Source: Agathobacter sp. (GTDB lineage: Bacteria > Bacillota > Clostridia > Lachnospirales > Lachnospiraceae). Taken from it: a stretch of 64,000 bases of DNA. Each line of letters opens with the position of its first letter. Positions within the stretch are counted from its first letter, which is position 1. The DNA lies in contig JALEKN010000049.1 of assembly GCA_022769125.1 (NCBI GenBank), positions 1 through 64,000 of the forward strand, given 5' to 3'. The translations under genes and the position numbers were made by a program. The notes under the pieces were generated by a model that worked only from the letters and a program-made list of their open reading frames with translations, ran no database searches and was not told the DNA's origin. Shown piece after piece: positions 60,650 to 64,000 of this stretch.

Positions 60650-61807
60650 ATGTACGACACAATTGTTGTTGGCTCAGGTATCGCGGGAGCGACCGCTGCG
60701 CGTATTTTGGCAGAAGAGGGAAATCAGAAAGTGCTTGTGATTGAGCGGAGGGCACATATAGGGGGAAATTGCTACGACAGACCGGACGCATATGGAATCC
60801 TGATCCATGAATATGGCCCGCATATTTTTCACACGGGGGATGAGACGGTCCGTGCATTTTTATCCAGATTTACCGAGTGGTATGATTTTGGACATGAGGT
60901 AGTGGCGAAGGTTGGCGATAAACTGATTCCTGTTCCGTTTAATCTGAATACATTACATATGGTTTACGATAAGGAGAAAGCAGACTACCTGGAACAGAAG
61001 CTGATCGACGAGTATGGGGAAGGCAGCCGTGTGCCGATCATGAAGCTGCGCGAGAATCCGGATGCAGATGTGCGCGAGATTGCGGAATATGTATATCAGA
61101 ATGTTTTTTTGTATTATACGATGAAGCAGTGGGGGCAGAAGCCGGAAGAGATCAGCCCGGAAGTTACCGGAAGAGTTCCTGTTGTCATATCGAGGGATAA
61201 CCGCTACTTTAAGGATAAATACCAGAGCGTGCCGCTGCACGGATTTACGCCGATGTTTGAGAAGATGCTGGATCATCCAAACATTGAGGTACGCACCAAT
61301 ACAGAGTGTCGGGATGTACTTGCGTTTGCAGACGGCGGAATTCTGTTCGAAGGCCTGCCTTATGAGGGAAATGTCATTTATACAGGCGCTTTGGATGAAT
61401 TGTTTGACTGCAGATATGGAAGGCTTCCGTACCGCTCGCTTGATTTCAAATTTGAACATCTGGATGAGGATTCTTTCCAGGGACACAGCGTAGTCAATTA
61501 TACGGTGAGTGAGGATTATACAAGAATCACGGAGTTCAAATTCCTGACAGGGCAGAGGGACACCGACGGAACAACAATTGTTCGGGAATATCCGTTTGCC
61601 TATACCGGTGCAGAAGGGGAGATTCCTTACTATGCGATCCTTAATGAGGAGAATGAGGCTCTTTACCAGAAGTATCGTTCACTCACTACAGGATATCCGG
61701 GCTTTTATTTACTTGGGCGTCTGGCAGAATACAAATACTATAACATCGATGCGATGGCTGCAAAAGCAATGGAACTGGCGGCCGGTCTGATGAGAGAAGA
61801 GGCATAA
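60650..61807 (+). CDS. glf: UDP-galactopyranose mutase
   Basis: This flavoenzyme converts UDP-galactopyranose to UDP-galactofuranose for cell-surface glycans. It has 385 residues. The FAD-binding Rossmann motif VVGSGIAGATAARIL is at 6-20, followed by VLVIERRAHIGGNCYD. Family hallmarks are GPHIFHT, FNLNTLHMVY, the KQWGQKPEEISPEV segment and RVPVVISRDNRYFKDKYQSVP. A ribosome binding site, AAGGAG, lies 11 bases upstream. It is paired with a glycosyltransferase four bases downstream, which suggests a galactofuranose-containing polysaccharide. Confidence 0.97.
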   Translation: MYDTIVVGSGIAGATAARILAEEGNQKVLVIERRAHIGGNCYDRPDAYGILIHEYGPHIFHTGDETVRAFLSRFTEWYDFGHEVVAKVGDKLIPVPFNLNTLHMVYDKEKADYLEQKLIDEYGEGSRVPIMKLRENPDADVREIAEYVYQNVFLYYTMKQWGQKPEEISPEVTGRVPVVISRDNRYFKDKYQSVPLHGFTPMFEKMLDHPNIEVRTNTECRDVLAFADGGILFEGLPYEGNVIYTGALDELFDCRYGRLPYRSLDFKFEHLDEDSFQGHSVVNYTVSEDYTRITEFKFLTGQRDTDGTTIVREYPFAYTGAEGEIPYYAILNEENEALYQKYRSLTTGYPGFYLLGRLAEYKYYNIDAMAAKAMELAAGLMREEA

Positions 61808-61811
61808 GAAG

Positions 61812-62825
61812 ATGAAGCTGTTGACTTTTGCAATACCATGTTACAATTCCGAGAACTATATGGAAAAATGTATTGAGTCCATCCTGCCGGGAGGGGAGGA
61901 TGTGGAGATCATCATAGTAGATGATGGTTCCCATGACCGGACAGCGGAGATAGCAGACCGCTATGCGGCGCAGTATCCAAGCATTGTGCGTGCCATCCAT
62001 CAGCCAAACGGCGGACACGGAGAGGCGGTAAACACCGGAATTGCAAATGCATCCGGACTCTATTTCAAGGTTGTGGACAGTGATGACTGGGTAGATGCCG
62101 AGGCTTACGGAAAGATTCTTTCAAAGCTGAGGGAATTGGTACAGAATGATGCGGGAATTGACATGCTGCTTGCCAATTATGTGTATGAGAAAGAAGGCGC
62201 CAAGCATAAAAAGGTCATGCGCCAGACCGGATTTCCTACGGATTGTGTGTTCACATGGAAGGATGTCCGGCATTTCTTCAAGGGACATTATATCCTGATG
62301 CATTCGGTCATCTACCGCACGAAGCTGCTTCGCGACTGCGGATTAAAGCTGCCGGATCACACGTTTTATGTGGACAATATTTATGTGTATAAACCACTCC
62401 CGTACGTGCGCAGCATGTATTACATGGATGTTGATTTCTACCGCTACTTTATAGGGCGTGATGACCAGTCTGTCAACGAAAAGGTCATGATCAGCAGGAT
62501 TGACCAGCAGATCAAGGTCAATAAGATCATGATTGATGATGTGGATTTGTGGAAGGTGCCAAATATCAAGTGCCGCAAATACATGTTCAATTATCTGGAG
62601 ATCATTACCGTGATCTCAACGGTCATGCTGCTGCGCTCCGGAACAGAGGAGAATCTCGAAAAGAAGCGGGAACTATGGACGTATATCAAGGAGAAGGATA
62701 TCCGCCTGTTCCACAGACTGCGCCGCGGCATCCTCGGAGGAACCATGAATCTGCCGGGCAAGGGCGGAAGAAAAATATCAGTTGCCGCATACCGGCTTTC
62801 CCAGAAGGTCGTCGGATTTAATTAG
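61812..62825 (+). CDS. Family 2 glycosyltransferase
   Basis: This is a 337-residue cytosolic glycosyltransferase with a GT-A fold. LLTFAIPCYNSENYMEKCIES opens the domain; EIIIVDDGSHDRTAEIADRY carries the first nucleotide-binding aspartates, and KVVDSDDWVD has the DxD motif. QPNGGHGEAVNTGI is common in GT2. The C-terminal third is basic and helical with no membrane segments. Donor and acceptor are unknown; the neighbouring glf makes UDP-galactofuranose a reasonable guess for the donor. No terminator was seen after it before the T-box promoter. Confidence 0.9.
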   Translation: MKLLTFAIPCYNSENYMEKCIESILPGGEDVEIIIVDDGSHDRTAEIADRYAAQYPSIVRAIHQPNGGHGEAVNTGIANASGLYFKVVDSDDWVDAEAYGKILSKLRELVQNDAGIDMLLANYVYEKEGAKHKKVMRQTGFPTDCVFTWKDVRHFFKGHYILMHSVIYRTKLLRDCGLKLPDHTFYVDNIYVYKPLPYVRSMYYMDVDFYRYFIGRDDQSVNEKVMISRIDQQIKVNKIMIDDVDLWKVPNIKCRKYMFNYLEIITVISTVMLLRSGTEENLEKKRELWTYIKEKDIRLFHRLRRGILGGTMNLPGKGGRKISVAAYRLSQKVVGFN

Positions 62826-62847
62826 CTACAAGCCTTGTGATTAAGCC

Positions 62848-62876
62848 TTGACAAGAAAAATCAAAGGTTTTATACT
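62848..62876 (+). promoter_or_regulatory. Promoter of the ileS T-box leader
   Basis: A perfect TTGACA (62848-62853) and TATACT (62871-62876) have 17-base spacing. Confidence 0.8.
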
Positions 62877-62883
62877 GTCATTT

Positions 62884-63148
62884 AGTTAAATAGGTAAATA
62901 CGATGACGAAGACAGTAGTTCCTGAGGAGAACGTTGCAGAGAGCCGGGGCAGGTGTGAGCCGGTATTAGTATTGCAGGAATGAAGATCACTTCCGAGTTG
63001 CAGGCTCAAATCAATTGGAGAGTAGGTGCTGACGTATTCCCTACGTTACAGGGACGAGGTATGCAAAGGGGCATCCCCTTTAAGTACATTGTAATAGGTG
63101 GTATAGACGTAACGCGCGCGTCCCTAATTACAGGGATGCGCGTTTTTT
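62884..63148 (+). promoter_or_regulatory. T-box riboswitch (isoleucine) with terminator
   Basis: The leader of ileS senses uncharged tRNA-Ile. Stem I spans about 62905-62995. The specifier ATC (62986-62988, in GAAGATCACTTCC) pairs with anticodon GAU. The T-box bulge TGGT (63099-63102, in AGGTGGTATAG) pairs with the ACCA end of the tRNA. The terminator is a strong stem, GCGCG(T/C)...AGGGATGCGCG, at 63112-63143 with six T residues to 63148. tRNA-Ile(GAT) with discriminator A is encoded at 842-915, as required. No gene lies between 62826 and 63195. Confidence 0.9.
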
Positions 63149-63195
63149 GATTTCACCGGTGATTGAATCGGGTATATCGGATGAAGGAGGATAAT

Positions 63196-64000
63196 ATGTA
63201 CAACAAAGTTGACACCAACATGAACTTCGTTGAACGCGAAAAGGCAGTAGAAGAGTTCTGGCGTGAAAATGACATTTTTAACAAGTCATTGGAGAAGAAT
63301 AAGAAAGAGGGAGAAACCTATACATTTTATGACGGACCTCCGACCGCAAACGGAAAGCCGCATATCGGTCATGTAGAGACCCGTACGATCAAGGATATGA
63401 TTCCGAGATTCCAGACCATGAAGGGCAAATATGTACCTCGTAAGGCAGGCTGGGATACCCACGGACTCCCGGTAGAACTTGAGGTAGAGAAGCTTCTTGG
63501 CCTGAACGGGAAAGAGCAGATTGAAGAGTACGGAATGGAGCCTTTCATCAAGAAATGTAAGGAATCCGTATGGAAATACAAGGGCATGTGGGAGGACTTT
63601 TCAGGAACTGTTGGTTTCTGGGCAGATATGGACAATCCATATGTTACCTATGATGACAATTTTATCGAGTCTGAGTGGTGGGCCCTCAAGGAAATCTGGA
63701 ACAAAGGTCTTTTGTATAAGGGATTTAAGATCGTTCCATATTGCCCGCGCTGCGGAACCCCGCTTTCTTCCGCTGAGGTTTCACAGGGATATAAGACCGT
63801 AAAGGAACGTTCTGCAATCGTGCGCTTTAAGGTAAGCGGTGAGGATGCATACTTCCTCGCATGGACAACAACGCCATGGACCCTTCCGAGCAATGTTGCC
63901 CTCTGCGTGAATCCATCCGATACGTATGTAAAGGTGAAGGCAGCAGACGGCTATACCTATTATATGGCGGAGGCGCTTTTGGATACCGTGCTTGGAAAAC
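63196..64000 (+). CDS. ileS: Isoleucyl-tRNA synthetase (5' part; gene runs off the window)
   Basis: This class I synthetase charges tRNA-Ile. Only the first 268 codons are in the window. The HIGH motif appears as [17 protein letters not shown] (about 48-64). [15 protein letters not shown], the zinc-type [18 protein letters not shown] element and the editing-domain start ([12 protein letters not shown]) are all in place. AAGGAGG precedes the ATG. It is controlled by the T-box directly upstream. The KMSKS loop and anticodon domain lie beyond the window. Confidence 0.97.
   Translation, partial: MYNKVDTNMNFVEREKAVEEFWRENDIFNKSLEKNKKEGETYTFYDGPPTANGKPHIGHVETRTIKDMIPRFQTMKGKYVPRKAGWDTHGLPVELEVEKLLGLNGKEQIEEYGMEPFIKKCKESVWKYKGMWEDFSGTVGFWADMDNPYVTYDDNFIESEWWALKEIWNKGLLYKGFKIVPYCPRCGTPLSSAEVSQGYKTVKERSAIVRFKVSGEDAYFLAWTTTPWTLPSNVALCVNPSDTYVKVKAADGYTYYMAEALLDTVLGK

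Noticed and set aside
62830..62850. Direct repeat AAGCCTTG at the end of the glycosyltransferase gene
   Set aside because: It is too short, it does not form a hairpin, and the second copy simply leads into the TTGACA of the next promoter.

Overview
The window looks like chromosomal DNA of a spore-forming, anaerobic Firmicute of the class Clostridia, most probably a Lachnospiraceae relative of Roseburia, Agathobacter or Coprococcus. The genus is inference. Supporting signs are an alpha/beta-type small acid-soluble spore protein, a GerA/GerB/GerC germination cluster, spoIIR, the SCIFF peptide with its radical-SAM maturase, a pyrophosphate-type phosphofructokinase, a fused SecDF, a T-box leader on ileS and strong AGGAGG ribosome binding sites. 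No rRNA, CRISPR array, insertion sequence, prophage or plasmid gene was seen; this is mostly an ordinary, densely packed chromosome.

Layout. 1-1318: the 5' part of a leftward phosphofructokinase gene, tRNA-Leu and tRNA-Ile, and a small hypothetical gene. 1400-16865: two tandem oligopeptide ABC transporter operons. The first (oppBCDFA) is of normal architecture. The second (oppABCDF plus a DUF3899 membrane protein) is strikingly enlarged: its binding protein, one permease and both ATPases carry extra domains, and the ATPases have lost the usual C-terminal cysteines. Both operons begin with a leader hairpin followed by a U-tract. 17077-23680: three uncharacterised genes followed by potABCD for polyamine uptake. 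23677-25095: a CYTH protein, a DJ-1/PfpI protein and a spore protein gene. 25159-29099: a heterodimeric multidrug-type ABC exporter behind a 26-codon leader peptide and an attenuator-like region. 29163-40191: pepF, then tig-clpP-clpX-lon-engB, followed directly by a zinc ABC transporter. 40244-42846: a soluble PocR-type chemoreceptor, ispE and a GntR-family regulator. 42950-47934: germination receptor genes, spoIIR, a DUF1934 protein and a leftward membrane-anchored hypothetical protein. 48143-55266: an FKBP-type lipoprotein, asnS, a TIGR04086 membrane protein, SCIFF and its maturase, and secDF. 55419-60247: DUF1294, glyA, serS, an isochorismatase-family hydrolase and a second trigger-factor-like lipoprotein. 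60542-62825: glf and a glycosyltransferase behind tandem 11-bp repeats. 62848-64000: a T-box leader and the 5' part of ileS.

Themes: peptide uptake and breakdown (two Opp systems, PepF), protein folding and quality control (trigger factor, ClpXP, Lon, two extracytoplasmic FKBP-type lipoproteins, SecDF), sporulation and germination, and RNA-level control by leader hairpins, a possible leader-peptide attenuator, a terminator that contains a ribosome binding site, and a T-box. The least conventional locus is the enlarged second Opp transporter (7641-16865). Coordinates, motifs and spacings were read from the sequence; family names come from general knowledge of the families without any database search.
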